DNA of 64,000 bases from Ectobacillus sp042610425 (GCF_042610425.1 NZ_JBGJZM010000001.1:806001-870000); one strand, 5' to 3'; numbered from the stretch's first letter, positions 44,019-52,793 are shown. Notes: a model not told the origin generated them from the sequence alone. A program made the numbers and translations.

Positions 44019-44039
44019 TGCAAAGTTTGAGACTTTGCA
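44019..44039. promoter_or_regulatory. Inverted repeat before the MFS gene
   Basis: TGCAAAGT and ACTTTGCA are perfect inverted copies 5 bp apart, about 45 bp before the start codon. The size and place suit an operator for a dimeric repressor, but no regulator gene is adjacent. Confidence 0.45.
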
Positions 44040-44084
44040 TAGTTTGTAATTAAATTGTTACTAATTTTGAGAAAGGAGAATGGT

Positions 44085-45317
44085 GTGCAGGCTACTGTGA
44101 AAATCCATCCTCTAGCATGGAATATTATTATTGGTACTTTGTTTGCTAGACTTGCTACTTCAATGAGTATGCCATTTCTTGCAATATATTTGACAATGAC
44201 TAAAGGTGTATCTCCATCAGTAACAGGAGCTATTATTGGCATTAGTATGCTAGTAGGCGTGTTTGCTAGCTTTATTGGCGGTAGCTTATCCGATAAATAT
44301 GGTCGTGAAAAAATAATGGTTGGATCTATCATAGTGTGGACGCTTGTTTTTATTGGATTTGCATTTGCTGACAATATAGTTGCTTTCTTTTTATTAAATG
44401 CAGGGAATGGTATTTGTCGTGCATTTTTTGAGCCAACCTCTCGCGCTCTTTTATCCGATTTAACAAAACCAGAAAATAGACTGATGATATTTAATTTACG
44501 TTATGGAGCGATTAATGCTGGAGTTGCTATTGGTCCTATTGTAGGATTACAACTCGGGACTTCATCATCTACAACTCCTTTTTTAGTTGCTGCTGCAGTT
44601 TATATATTATATATGGCATCTTTACTTATTCAATTTCGACACTATGAGTTTGTAAAAACACCAAAAGATCAACATGTTACAATGAAGCAATCTCTACATA
44701 TAATTCGTAAAGATCGTGTTCTCTTCCTTACTATAATTGGTCTTATAGCTTGCAATGTAGTTTACTCACAATTTTCTTCCAATCTTTCGCAGTATTTCGC
44801 AAACTCCGGTGTATTTTACGATGGTGTCAAGATTTTTTCTTATGCACTTACAATAAACGCTGTGTCTGTAATTGTTTTTCAATATCCCGTTACAAGAATT
44901 GGAAAGAAATACTCTGCGCTCGTTAGTATAATGATAGGAACACTCATCGTAAGTGTAGGGCTATTTTGTATTGGATTATCCAAAACAGAGTGGATGGTAT
45001 ATGCTTGCACAATTTTATTTACAGTGGGTGAAGTGCTCATGTTTTCAATGACAGATCTCTTTATCGATCAAATCTCTCCTTCGTATGCAAAAGGGTCCTA
45101 CTTTGGCGCAATGGGGTTTACTGGGTTTGGAAGTGTGATAGGCCCATGGCTAGGAGGGATTCTCCTTGAACACTATGGATACCAAAACGGTGGATTTGTA
45201 TTTTCTCTTGTTGCCATTTTGGGATTCATAAGTTTCCCCATTTTATTACTTGTTAATATTCTTCTAAAAAGGAGAACAAAGCAAATTCAGAGTATGTTAT
45301 TACATATAAATAAATGA
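44085..45317 (+). CDS. MFS transporter (multidrug-type)
   Basis: The 410-residue protein has about 12 membrane segments and the MFS loop 2-3 motif GGSLSDKYGREKIM, followed by a FEPTSRALLSDL segment often seen in drug:H+ antiporters. The substrate is unknown. GTG start six bases after AAAGGAGA; a TTG further up is not supported. It is monocistronic, with an inverted repeat upstream and a terminator downstream. Confidence 0.88.
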   Translation: MQATVKIHPLAWNIIIGTLFARLATSMSMPFLAIYLTMTKGVSPSVTGAIIGISMLVGVFASFIGGSLSDKYGREKIMVGSIIVWTLVFIGFAFADNIVAFFLLNAGNGICRAFFEPTSRALLSDLTKPENRLMIFNLRYGAINAGVAIGPIVGLQLGTSSSTTPFLVAAAVYILYMASLLIQFRHYEFVKTPKDQHVTMKQSLHIIRKDRVLFLTIIGLIACNVVYSQFSSNLSQYFANSGVFYDGVKIFSYALTINAVSVIVFQYPVTRIGKKYSALVSIMIGTLIVSVGLFCIGLSKTEWMVYACTILFTVGEVLMFSMTDLFIDQISPSYAKGSYFGAMGFTGFGSVIGPWLGGILLEHYGYQNGGFVFSLVAILGFISFPILLLVNILLKRRTKQIQSMLLHINK

Positions 45318-45321
45318 TTAT

Positions 45322-45357
45322 AATCAAAAAGAGACAACACGGTCGTCTCTTTTTGAT
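45322..45357. terminator. Bidirectional terminator after the MFS gene
   Basis: AATCAAAAAGAGAC and GTCTCTTTTTGATT form a perfect stem with T-rich and A-rich flanks. Confidence 0.88.
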
Positions 45358-45410
45358 TAATATAATCCGTTAGTTAGAAGCAAAGGTTCTGCTTTAGTAG
45401 GTGCATTTGT

Positions 45411-45779
45411 TTACTCTTCTTTTTTTGTAATTGGTAAGATGTCATTTGAATCGTGTAACACACAATCCGTTTTAGAAATAATAATTTCAAGCAATTTGTT
45501 TTCATAATATGCAATCATGTTTTTGTTCATAATATGTCGTGGCAATAGGATATTCCGTCTGATGTTACCGCCATATTCTGTTGTAAAAACGATGCCTAAA
45601 CCAAATTGTGTTTTCTTAATGAAAATGGTTGGGTAACAAGTAGGTATGCTTGCTTCTAAAATGTAGGATTGATTTGTTTCAAATAAATCAATGGGCATAA
45701 CGGTTGACTCTAAGAAAAATTGATGCATCCAATTTTCAAATCCTTCTACTTGTAAGAAGCAATTTTTCTTTGCACACAT
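45411..45779 (-). CDS. cotM: CotM-like Hsp20/alpha-crystallin-fold spore coat protein
   Basis: The 122-residue protein occupies the cotM position (between yneK and sspP) and has an alpha-crystallin-like pattern in its second half: GNIRRNILLPRHIMNKNMIA followed by YYENKLLEIIISK, as in Hsp20 proteins (RSFTLP...A-YENGVLEI). CotM is a B. subtilis outer coat protein with this fold. Overall divergence is high, so it could simply be an Hsp20-like protein. The only site before the ATG is GGGGGT at ten bases. Confidence 0.65.
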   Translation of the reverse strand: MCAKKNCFLQVEGFENWMHQFFLESTVMPIDLFETNQSYILEASIPTCYPTIFIKKTQFGLGIVFTTEYGGNIRRNILLPRHIMNKNMIAYYENKLLEIIISKTDCVLHDSNDILPITKKEE

Positions 45780-45904
45780 GGCGCAAACCCCCGTAAAGTT
45801 GAATTCTGACTATTGTATGCAAAAGCAAAAAAAAGGTGAAAACGTTTTATAAAATGATAATATGTATTCAAAAAGATAATCCAACCACTCTGTGTTTTGA
45901 ATTG

Positions 45905-45941
45905 AAAAAACGACGAATATATAGAAATTCGTCGTTTTTAC
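45905..45941. terminator. Bidirectional terminator before sspP
   Basis: AAAAACGACGAAT and ATTCGTCGTTTTT form a stem with flanking A and T runs. On the minus strand it ends sspP. Confidence 0.88.
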
Positions 45942-45964
45942 TTTGCCTTTCAACATGAAATGAG

Positions 45965-46093
45965 TTACATGTCGTGATGAGCATTGTTTTTTTGGCGTGA
46001 ATGATTTCGGTTTTTTACTTTGTGAGATCCACTCATCGGCTTTGGCTGTCCGCTACTTTGCTTCTGTTGGTTTTCGTTTGCATTCTCTTTCAT
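45965..46093 (-). CDS. sspP: Small acid-soluble spore protein P (SspP)
   Basis: The 42-residue protein (MKENANENQQKQSSGQPKPM at its start) has the SspP signature HKVKNRNHSRQKNNAHHDM at its end, almost as in B. subtilis SspP. It is a minor forespore SASP. AAGGAGGGG precedes the ATG at 46093; the longer in-frame ATG has no site. A sigma-G type promoter lies upstream. Confidence 0.93.
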   Translation of the reverse strand: MKENANENQQKQSSGQPKPMSGSHKVKNRNHSRQKNNAHHDM

Positions 46094-46114
46094 AATTATC
46101 CCCTCCTTATTTGT

Positions 46115-46143
46115 TAATATGGTTGCATTATTTTCTTTTATAC
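46115..46143 (-). promoter_or_regulatory. Sigma-G promoter of sspP
   Basis: On the minus strand GTATA (46139-46143) and CATATTA (46115-46121) are 17 bp apart, fitting the sigma-G -35 and -10 (CATNNTA) pattern. Confidence 0.7.
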
Positions 46144-46205
46144 CCGTATGCTTTAATCTCAATTGACAAATGCTAGAGAAGATTACAATCAATGAAGGAG
46201 GCAAA

Positions 46206-46472
46206 TTGAATACGATGCCGTATCATAAAGACAAACAACAAGCATATCAAGCAGTACAGCAAGGAATGAAGCAAGTTGCAGATAGTTATAGCAGTGTAAA
46301 AAACGATGGTCCAAACGTTGGAGCAGAGTTAAAGCATTTACGTAAAGAAGTAGAAGAGACTTATCAGCAAATACAAAATGCTCTTGAAACGGCGAGTGAT
46401 ACGCAACGCCTGCAGCTTGAAAAATACGAACAAGATGTGTATACCATTATGAACCGGATTGATGAAGGGTAA
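46206..46472 (+). CDS. Small coiled-coil protein of unknown function
   Basis: The product of about 88 residues (MPYHKDKQQAYQAVQQGMKQ after the first few) is hydrophilic and mostly helical, with a heptad-rich stretch ELKHLRKEVEETYQQIQNAL. I recognise no family. AAGGAGG (46195-46201) lies 4 bases before a TTG at 46206 and 13 before the ATG at 46215; either could be the start. It lies on the plus strand between sspP and sspO, splitting a pair that is adjacent in B. subtilis. A terminator follows. Confidence 0.7.
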   Translation: MNTMPYHKDKQQAYQAVQQGMKQVADSYSSVKNDGPNVGAELKHLRKEVEETYQQIQNALETASDTQRLQLEKYEQDVYTIMNRIDEG

Positions 46473-46488
46473 GAAATGCCAAAGAGAA

Positions 46489-46528
46489 TGGACCCCCCTG
46501 AAGAAGCTATGAAAGGGGGTCCGTTTTT
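46489..46528 (+). terminator. Terminator of the coiled-coil gene
   Basis: GGACCCCCCT pairs with AGGGGGTCC, followed by GTTTTT. It abuts the 3' end of the convergent sspO. Confidence 0.8.
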
Positions 46529-46677
46529 CACTGATTTTTTTTACGCTTTTTATTATTTTGACGTTGCTCTGCAGTTAATGGTTCATTGCTTAGTTCTTCA
46601 TTATAACCAGTTCCTTTGCCTTGGGCAGAAGCAGCGTTCATGCCAGGAATGATGTGATTTGCTTTCCGCTTTCCCAA
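46528..46677 (-). CDS. sspO: Small acid-soluble spore protein O (SspO)
   Basis: The 49-residue protein starts (TTG) MGKRKANHIIPGMNAASAQG and ends EQRQNNKKRKKNQ, closely matching SspO (CotK) of B. subtilis. TAGGAGGTG precedes the TTG. It is a minor forespore SASP next to citB, as in B. subtilis. A consensus sigma-G promoter lies just upstream. Confidence 0.93.
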   Translation of the reverse strand: MGKRKANHIIPGMNAASAQGKGTGYNEELSNEPLTAEQRQNNKKRKKNQ

Positions 46678-46697
46678 ATTGAATCACCTCCTAAAAA

Positions 46698-46727
46698 TAG
46701 TATGAGGGACCTGTCCTGACAATATAC
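46698..46727 (-). promoter_or_regulatory. Sigma-G promoter of sspO
   Basis: On the minus strand GTATA (46723-46727), an 18-bp spacer and CATACTA (46698-46704) match the sigma-G consensus, followed closely by the ribosome binding site. Confidence 0.8.
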
Positions 46728-46964
46728 AAATGTATCGAAAAATATTCAAATTGAGATAGAAAATTATGGAGTAAAGAGGGATGAAATTACTTGAAAGCGT
46801 TTTTTTAGGCTCAAATGTATGATATAGTATAAATGTAATGAAATGTTATTGTACACAAAGAATTGCATGCGATTCAATTGAATGTTTATGTGACGGCATT
46901 TATTTGGTTGGTTTGAGAATATCTAGGTAGATAAAGCTTTATACATTGTATACGAGAATATGCA

Positions 46965-47028
46965 ATAAGTATTTCTTATCGAAAACTATAAGTTTCTTAT
47001 TGTTTACTTATGCTCGAAGTTGTAATAA
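46965..47028 (+). promoter_or_regulatory. Aconitase promoter with CcpC-type dyads
   Basis: ATAAGTATTTCTTAT (46965-46979) is a perfect ATAA-N7-TTAT dyad, the known CcpC target form, and ATAAGTTTCTTAT (46988-47000) is a second, shorter dyad. A sigma-A promoter with TTGTTT (47000-47005), 17 bp and TAATAA (47023-47028) follows. A near-cre (TGAAAGCGTTTTTT) lies farther up at about 46791. This matches citrate-responsive control known for B. subtilis citB. The rest of the 430-bp gap holds only the sspO promoter. Confidence 0.75.
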
Positions 47029-47108
47029 GATAACAAGGTAAAACATTGTAAAATGTATATACAATGTATTTTAGACTTTTTCTCACGCTAACAGGGGGGA
47101 ATTTATTA

Positions 47109-49829
47109 ATGGCAAAATTAGATCCATTTCACGCAAAAGCTACTTTTACAGTAGACGGACAACCATATCAATATTATCGTTTGAAAGCGCTTGAGGAAGC
47201 AGGAATCGGAAATGTTTCTCGTTTACCTTATTCCATTAAAGTATTGCTTGAATCTGTACTCAGACAAGTTGATGGACGCGTTATTAAAGAAGAACATGTT
47301 GAAAACCTTGCAAAATGGGGAACAAAAGATGTGCAAGATATCGATGTTCCTTACAAACCATCTCGCGTAATTTTACAAGACTTCACTGGAGTACCTGCTG
47401 TTGTTGACTTAGCTTCACTTCGTAAAGCTATGGCTGATATGGGTGGGGATCCTGACACAATCAATCCTGAAATTCCAGTTGACCTAGTTATTGACCACTC
47501 TGTTCAAGTTGATAAAGCTGGAACAGATGATTCATTAAACTTCAATATGGATTTAGAATTCAAACGTAACGGTGAACGTTACAAATTCTTAAGCTGGGCA
47601 CAAAAATCATTTGATAACTACCGTGCAGTTCCACCTGCAACTGGTATTGTGCACCAAGTAAATCTTGAATATTTAGCACCAGTTGTACATGTTGTCGAAG
47701 TAGACGGAGAAAAAGTAGCATTTCCTGACACATTAGTAGGTACTGATTCTCATACAACTATGATCAATGGTATTGGTGTTCTTGGTTGGGGCGTTGGCGG
47801 TATCGAAGCAGAAGCTGGAATGCTTGGTCAACCTTCATACTTCCCAGTTCCAGAAGTTATTGGTGTTAAATTAGTTGGAACGCTTCCAAGTGGTACAACT
47901 GCAACTGATATCGCACTTAAAGTAACACAAGTTCTTCGTAAACAAGGTGTTGTTGGTAAATTCGTAGAGTTCTTCGGTGAAGGCTTACAAAGTATGTCAT
48001 TAGCTGACCGTGCGACTGTTGCAAACATGGCTCCTGAATACGGTGCTACTTGTGGTTTCTTCCCAATCGATAGCATTTCACTTGACTATATGCGTTTAAC
48101 AGGAAGAAATGAAGAACAAATTCGCGTTGTTGAGGAATATTGCAAAGCAAATAACTTGTTCTACACTCCTGGAAGTGAAGATCCTGTCTACACAACAGTA
48201 GTAGAAATTGATCTTTCTACAATCGAACCAAGTCTCTCTGGTCCAAAACGTCCACAAGACTTAATCGAACTTTCAAATATGCAAAGTGCTTTCCGCAAAG
48301 CGGTTGTTTCTCCAGTTGGAAACCAAGGCTTTGGCTTTACGGAAAAAGAATTTGACAAAGAAGTAGACGTTACACTGGAAGGCAAAGAAGTAAAAATCAA
48401 AACAGGTGCAATTGCAATCGCAGCTATTACAAGCTGTACAAATACTTCTAACCCATCTGTTCTTATCGGTGCTGGTTTAGTAGCGAAGAAAGCAATTGAA
48501 AAAGGCTTACAAGTACCTGAATACGTAAAAACTTCTTTAGCTCCAGGATCTAAAGTTGTAACAGAATATTTAAATAAAGCTGGTTTAACTCCTTATTTAG
48601 ATCAATTAGGCTTCAACACAGTTGGTTACGGATGTACAACATGTATCGGTAACTCTGGTCCGTTAGCACCTGAACTTGAAAAAGCTTTTGCAGAAAGCGA
48701 TCTTCTTGTTTCAGCTGTATTGTCTGGTAACCGTAACTTTGAAGGACGTATCCATCCATTAGTAAAAGCTAACTACTTAGCTTCACCGCCTTTAGTAGTT
48801 GCATACGCTATTGCTGGTACTGTTGATATTGACCTTCGCAATGATGTTCTTGGAACAGATAAAGAAGGAAAACCTGTATACTTCAATGACATTTGGCCAT
48901 CTGCTGAAGAAGTACAAGAAGTTGTATCTTCTGTAGTAACTGCTGAAGTGTTCAAGAAAGAATATGCAACTGTATTCGAAAACAACCAACGTTGGAACGA
49001 AATCGAAACTTCTAACGAAGCATTGTACACATGGGATGACGAATCTACTTATATTCAAAATCCTCCATTCTTTGAAGGATTATCTGCAGAACCGAAAGAA
49101 GTGGAAGCAATTACTGGTCTTCGTGTAATTGGTAAATTCGGTGATTCCGTAACAACTGACCACATTTCACCTGCAGGCTCATTCCGTAAAGATACACCGG
49201 CTGGTAAATACTTGACTTCAAAAGGTGTTGAACCTGTTGATTTCAACTCTTACGGTTCTCGTCGTGGTAACCACGAAGTTATGATGAGAGGTACGTTTGC
49301 AAACATCCGTATTAAAAACCAAATCGCTCCTGGCACAGAAGGTGGATTTACAACTTACTGGCCAACTGGCGAAGTGAAATCAATCTATGATGCAGCTATG
49401 CAATACAAGCAAGATGGTACTGGTCTTCTTGTAATCGCAGGTAAAGATTACGGTATGGGAAGCTCACGTGACTGGGCTGCCAAAGGTACAAACTTACTTG
49501 GTATTAAAGCAGTTATTGCTGAAAGCTTCGAACGTATTCACCGCAGCAACCTTGTATTAATGGGTGTACTTCCACTTCAATTCAAACAAGGTGAAAGCTC
49601 TGAAACACTTGGCTTAACTGGTAATGAAACATTTGCTATCCATGTTGACGAAAATGTAAAACCACGTGATTTAATTAAAGTAACAGCTACTGATTCTGAA
49701 GGAAAGACAAAAGAATTTGAAGTTGTTGTCCGCTTTGATTCTGAAGTGGAAATTGATTACTATCGTCACGGTGGTATTCTACAAATGGTTCTTCGTGACA
49801 GATTGAAAGAAGCAAAAGTTTCTCGCTAA
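47109..49829 (+). CDS. citB: Aconitate hydratase AcnA/CitB
   Basis: Aconitase converts citrate to isocitrate in the TCA cycle and, as apo-enzyme, binds RNA in Bacillus. The 906-residue protein has the IRP/AcnA type layout with HSVQVD, DSHTTMINGIGVLGWGVGG, the 4Fe-4S cysteines in SCTNTSNPSVL and YGCTTCIGNSGP and the C-terminal swivel (GKDYGMGSSRDWAAKG). The ATG at 47109 follows AGGGGGGA. CcpC-type sites lie upstream and a strong terminator follows. Confidence 0.98.
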   Translation: MAKLDPFHAKATFTVDGQPYQYYRLKALEEAGIGNVSRLPYSIKVLLESVLRQVDGRVIKEEHVENLAKWGTKDVQDIDVPYKPSRVILQDFTGVPAVVDLASLRKAMADMGGDPDTINPEIPVDLVIDHSVQVDKAGTDDSLNFNMDLEFKRNGERYKFLSWAQKSFDNYRAVPPATGIVHQVNLEYLAPVVHVVEVDGEKVAFPDTLVGTDSHTTMINGIGVLGWGVGGIEAEAGMLGQPSYFPVPEVIGVKLVGTLPSGTTATDIALKVTQVLRKQGVVGKFVEFFGEGLQSMSLADRATVANMAPEYGATCGFFPIDSISLDYMRLTGRNEEQIRVVEEYCKANNLFYTPGSEDPVYTTVVEIDLSTIEPSLSGPKRPQDLIELSNMQSAFRKAVVSPVGNQGFGFTEKEFDKEVDVTLEGKEVKIKTGAIAIAAITSCTNTSNPSVLIGAGLVAKKAIEKGLQVPEYVKTSLAPGSKVVTEYLNKAGLTPYLDQLGFNTVGYGCTTCIGNSGPLAPELEKAFAESDLLVSAVLSGNRNFEGRIHPLVKANYLASPPLVVAYAIAGTVDIDLRNDVLGTDKEGKPVYFNDIWPSAEEVQEVVSSVVTAEVFKKEYATVFENNQRWNEIETSNEALYTWDDESTYIQNPPFFEGLSAEPKEVEAITGLRVIGKFGDSVTTDHISPAGSFRKDTPAGKYLTSKGVEPVDFNSYGSRRGNHEVMMRGTFANIRIKNQIAPGTEGGFTTYWPTGEVKSIYDAAMQYKQDGTGLLVIAGKDYGMGSSRDWAAKGTNLLGIKAVIAESFERIHRSNLVLMGVLPLQFKQGESSETLGLTGNETFAIHVDENVKPRDLIKVTATDSEGKTKEFEVVVRFDSEVEIDYYRHGGILQMVLRDRLKEAKVSR

Positions 49830-49858
49830 TTTCATATCGATAGAAGAAATTGAATGGA

Positions 49859-49890
49859 AAACGAGAGGAGATTTCTCCTCTCGTTTTTTT
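49859..49890 (+). terminator. Rho-independent terminator after citB
   Basis: AAACGAGAGGAGA pairs with TCTCCTCTCGTTT with a tiny loop, followed by T. Confidence 0.92.
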
Positions 49891-49996
49891 GCATTTAACA
49901 AAAAATAGAAGGATATGCAAAGGAAGGATGGAATTAATACGCATAGGTCCTATCTAACTTGTATACATATATACAAAAAATGGGAGGGCGGTTGCA

Positions 49997-50551
49997 GTGA
50001 TAAGAAATATCATAATAATACTTGTGTTCCTATCGATGTCAGGTTACGCGATTTACCAGCAAACTAATGGGCAAAGAGCAGTAGAGCAAAGTGTAGAAAC
50101 TGAAGTAATTTCGAAACAAGGGCTTGAAATAGGAAAAGAAGCGCCAAATTTTACGTTGCTTTCAACGAATGGGGATCGCATTTCTTTATCTTCATTTAAA
50201 GGGAAAAAGGTTATCGTAAATTTTTGGGCAACCTGGTGTCCACCGTGCAAAGAGGAAATGCCTGTCTTACAAACATTCTTCGAGAAAAAGGATGAGAATA
50301 CTGTACTGCTTGCTATAAATTATACTGTTTCCGAGCGCACCAATGGGGAACAAAAAGTTCGAAGTTTTATGCATGATAACGGTTATACATTTCCTGTACT
50401 ACTGGATTCCTCATCCCTTGTTGTAAATACATATCAAGTCATATCGCTTCCTACCTCTTATTTTATTGATTCAAAGGGAATCATTCGTCAAAAATACGTG
50501 GGGGCAATGACACCATCTTTCCTTGAACAAACAATTTCTACGATACGATAG
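49997..50551 (+). CDS. yneN: Membrane-anchored thioredoxin-like protein YneN
   Basis: The 184-residue protein has an N-terminal membrane anchor (about 3-20) and a TlpA/ResA-like thioredoxin domain outside the membrane, with the redox motif NFWATWCPPCKEEMPVL and a cis-Pro region SLPTSYFID. It is expected to reduce disulfides on exported proteins and could take electrons from CcdA. GTG start after GGGAGG. citB-yneN order as in B. subtilis. Confidence 0.9.
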   Translation: MIRNIIIILVFLSMSGYAIYQQTNGQRAVEQSVETEVISKQGLEIGKEAPNFTLLSTNGDRISLSSFKGKKVIVNFWATWCPPCKEEMPVLQTFFEKKDENTVLLAINYTVSERTNGEQKVRSFMHDNGYTFPVLLDSSSLVVNTYQVISLPTSYFIDSKGIIRQKYVGAMTPSFLEQTISTIR

Positions 50552-50675
50552 GCTGCAAAGTTAAAAGATCCATCTAAATATCCGACACTCTACATAGAAT
50601 TTGGAATTTTCTAATAAATCGCATAAATAACACTATTTTTTGTCTATACTACTAGTTATAGGAAGGAGTGAGCAT

Positions 50676-50810
50676 ATGAGACAAAGTCACCGAAAAACAT
50701 TTGAAGAACTTGTTATAGAAAATAGGATTAAGCTTCTTGCCGATCATGAGGCTATCAGAAAAATTGAAGAACGAATTGAAACTCGCCTAGAAATGAGAAA
50801 TCAAGCATAA
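50676..50810 (+). CDS. FbpB-like Fur-regulated basic protein
   Basis: The 44-residue basic protein (MRQSHRKTFEELVIENRIKL, then IRKIEERIETRLEMRNQA) matches the small FbpB-type family by pattern (F-x-x-LVxEN ... IEERIE). In B. subtilis the Fbp proteins assist the Fur-controlled sRNA FsrA in iron sparing. I see no convincing Fur box upstream, so iron control is unproven here. GGAAGGAG precedes the ATG. Confidence 0.7.
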   Translation: MRQSHRKTFEELVIENRIKLLADHEAIRKIEERIETRLEMRNQA

Positions 50811-50815
50811 TCTTT

Positions 50816-50845
50816 GTATATTGAAGAAATGGTCTTAGCATACTA
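50816..50845 (+). promoter_or_regulatory. Sigma-G promoter of sspN
   Basis: GTATA (50816-50820), an 18-bp spacer and CATACTA (50839-50845) fit the sigma-G consensus, starting just after the FbpB-like stop codon. Confidence 0.8.
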
Positions 50846-50866
50846 CTTAAGAAGGAGGGGAATGCG

Positions 50867-51001
50867 ATGAGTAATCCGAAAAAAAATAGCAAAGATTTTA
50901 CACCCAACCATATAGGGACAAGAAATATTGAAGCTGGAGGAAACAAAGGAAAGCAAATGCAAGATAAAACAGGGAAAAAACCAATCGTAGATAACGGATA
51001 A
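50867..51001 (+). CDS. sspN: Small acid-soluble spore protein N (SspN)
   Basis: The 44-residue protein starts MSNPKKNSKDFTPNHIGT and ends KGKQMQDKTGKKPIVDNG, the SspN signature. It is a minor forespore SASP. GAAGGAGGGG precedes the ATG. In B. subtilis sspN is cotranscribed with tlp; here a terminator lies between them, so readthrough may be partial. Confidence 0.94.
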   Translation: MSNPKKNSKDFTPNHIGTRNIEAGGNKGKQMQDKTGKKPIVDNG

Positions 51002-51005
51002 TCGA

Positions 51006-51031
51006 AACAGGGCGTATACGTCCTGTTTTTT
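51006..51031 (+). terminator. Terminator between sspN and tlp
   Basis: ACAGGGCGTATACGTCCTGT is self-complementary and is followed by six T. Confidence 0.75.
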
Positions 51032-51110
51032 AATGGGATAGGTTTGTGTATATTGTGGTGAGTTTTTGACAAAATAAATAAGCAAGAGTTTAGTTTGGAG
51101 GAGGATAAGA

Positions 51111-51341
51111 ATGAGAGTAAATAAAGATGATCGAAGCGATAATGTAGAAAAGCTTCAGAGCATGGTACACAATACACTTGAAAATATTCATGAGGCAGAA
51201 GAAACCGCTCGCGTAGCAAATGAGCATGATAAAGCATCGATTGATGCGAAAAATGCAAAACGAATGGCAAGTATTGCGCAAATGCGAAATGAAATTCGAC
51301 AAGAAAATCGACATATGAGTTCACACGATATAGAAAATTAA
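51111..51341 (+). CDS. tlp: Small acid-soluble spore protein Tlp
   Basis: The 76-residue protein (MRVNKDDRSDNVEKLQSMVH at its start) matches the Tlp family (thioredoxin-like by name only; it is a SASP), with NTLENIHEAEETARVANEHD and ENRHMSSHDIEN. GGAGGAGG precedes the ATG. Conserved sspN-tlp neighbourhood. Confidence 0.94.
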   Translation: MRVNKDDRSDNVEKLQSMVHNTLENIHEAEETARVANEHDKASIDAKNAKRMASIAQMRNEIRQENRHMSSHDIEN

Positions 51342-51348
51342 ATCGAAA

Positions 51349-51377
51349 GGACCTAAATTCTGTTTAGGTCCTTTTCA
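51349..51377 (+). terminator. Rho-independent terminator after tlp
   Basis: AGGACCTAAA pairs with TTTAGGTCCT, followed by TTTC. It may also serve the convergent sleL. Confidence 0.82.
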
Positions 51378-51394
51378 TGACCATGGAAAATACC

Positions 51395-52687
51395 TTATCC
51401 CTTTTTTTCTATCGTAAAATTTTCCGTTAGCAGCCTCCAATTTTGGGGCATAGGGAGACCAATCTTCCAATAGCTAATACCACGAATGCCTTGTTCTTTT
51501 ATAAGATTTAGCTTTGCTTGTATAGAACGAGCATCCTCGAACCAGACTTCATGTTTTTTTCCAGCGCTATCTACATACGTAAAATGAGGGGCTTGTGCCA
51601 GGGTATCATACAGAATAGGAACGTTGTGCTCTCTAGCTAGTGAAACCGCTGCTACTGAGCTCAGTGCTTTTGCTGGGGGGTTTCCTTCTTTGTATGGCAG
51701 CGTCCAATCAAAACCATATAAGTTTTGCCCCATCATTATTTTTTTTGCTGGCATCTCTTTTTTTGCATATTGTATAACATCTTTTACAGGAATAATAGGT
51801 GATACAGCTAGAGGAGGACCACCTTGCCATCCCCAGTCATAGGTCATTATAACTACGAAATCAACGATGCTCCCGTGGGCTTTATAATCAATTCCCTCTA
51901 AGAATGGTCCTTTTTGATTAGAACTTGTTTTTGGAGGCAAAGTGGTACTTAATGTATATCCTTGTGGAAGTCTATCTTTTACATTCCGTAGAAATTGATT
52001 ATACGCTTCCCGGTTGTTTGGAGAAACGTTCTCAAAGTCAAAGTGGACATCGCTCATATTGTACTTTTTCGCCGTATCTAATATAGTTGTAATCAGCTTA
52101 TTTTGAACAGTTTTATTAGTTAGTATGATGTTTGTCAAGGCAGGACTAAAATTTCCATTTTCTAAATTGGTAACAACGAGCATTGGTACGACTTTATTTC
52201 GTTTTGAAATAGTAATAATATCTTCTAAGTTCGTTGGCATTGTAAGTGTCCCATCTCGGTTTGCTTCAAAACTAAAATAGGCAATGTATGTGACATACGG
52301 AGCGATTCCATTTGTCGCTGCTAGTAATGTGTTCTTGATTGGAATGGAAGTAGGCTGCAAATAAGCAATTGCTTCAATTTGCTTTTTTGTTCCCTTTGGG
52401 ATGTATAACGTTTGCCCACTTTCCAGGTTGGTTTTGATCGAAAGATTATTTGCTTTTGATAATGTACTGACTGGAATATTATATGTGAGTGCAATTTTGT
52501 ACAATGTATCTCCCGGTTGTACATAGTAGATATTCCCCTTTGTATTCACAAGCAATGATTGACCAACTACAAGAGGCAAACTTGCATCGTAGCCATTATC
52601 CTTCGCTATTTCTTCTACTGTTGTCCCATACTTAGTCGCTAGCTTATAGAGCGTGTCGCCATTTCTAACGACGATGATTTGATTCAT
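51395..52687 (-). CDS. sleL: Spore cortex-lytic enzyme SleL/YaaH (LysM + GH18)
   Basis: The 430-residue protein has two N-terminal LysM peptidoglycan-binding repeats (IIVVRNGDTLYKLATKYGTT; YYVQPGDTLYKIALTYNIPV) and a glycoside hydrolase family 18 domain. The catalytic DxxDxDxE-type motif reads DVHFDFENV, with the terminal Glu as acid. SleL is an N-acetylglucosaminidase acting on cortex during germination. There is no signal peptide, usual for this family. ATG at 52687 follows AAAGGAG; an in-frame GTG at 52696 would overlap that site. Confidence 0.92.
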   Translation of the reverse strand: MNQIIVVRNGDTLYKLATKYGTTVEEIAKDNGYDASLPLVVGQSLLVNTKGNIYYVQPGDTLYKIALTYNIPVSTLSKANNLSIKTNLESGQTLYIPKGTKKQIEAIAYLQPTSIPIKNTLLAATNGIAPYVTYIAYFSFEANRDGTLTMPTNLEDIITISKRNKVVPMLVVTNLENGNFSPALTNIILTNKTVQNKLITTILDTAKKYNMSDVHFDFENVSPNNREAYNQFLRNVKDRLPQGYTLSTTLPPKTSSNQKGPFLEGIDYKAHGSIVDFVVIMTYDWGWQGGPPLAVSPIIPVKDVIQYAKKEMPAKKIMMGQNLYGFDWTLPYKEGNPPAKALSSVAAVSLAREHNVPILYDTLAQAPHFTYVDSAGKKHEVWFEDARSIQAKLNLIKEQGIRGISYWKIGLPMPQNWRLLTENFTIEKKG

Positions 52688-52793
52688 AGTGTCCACTCCT
52701 TTTTTGGAAAAAAGATATACCGCTTCTATTTTATTTTTTCGGTTGTTGTATTATGATTATTTAGATGTTAAGAAACGGTCAGAGGGAGACATT

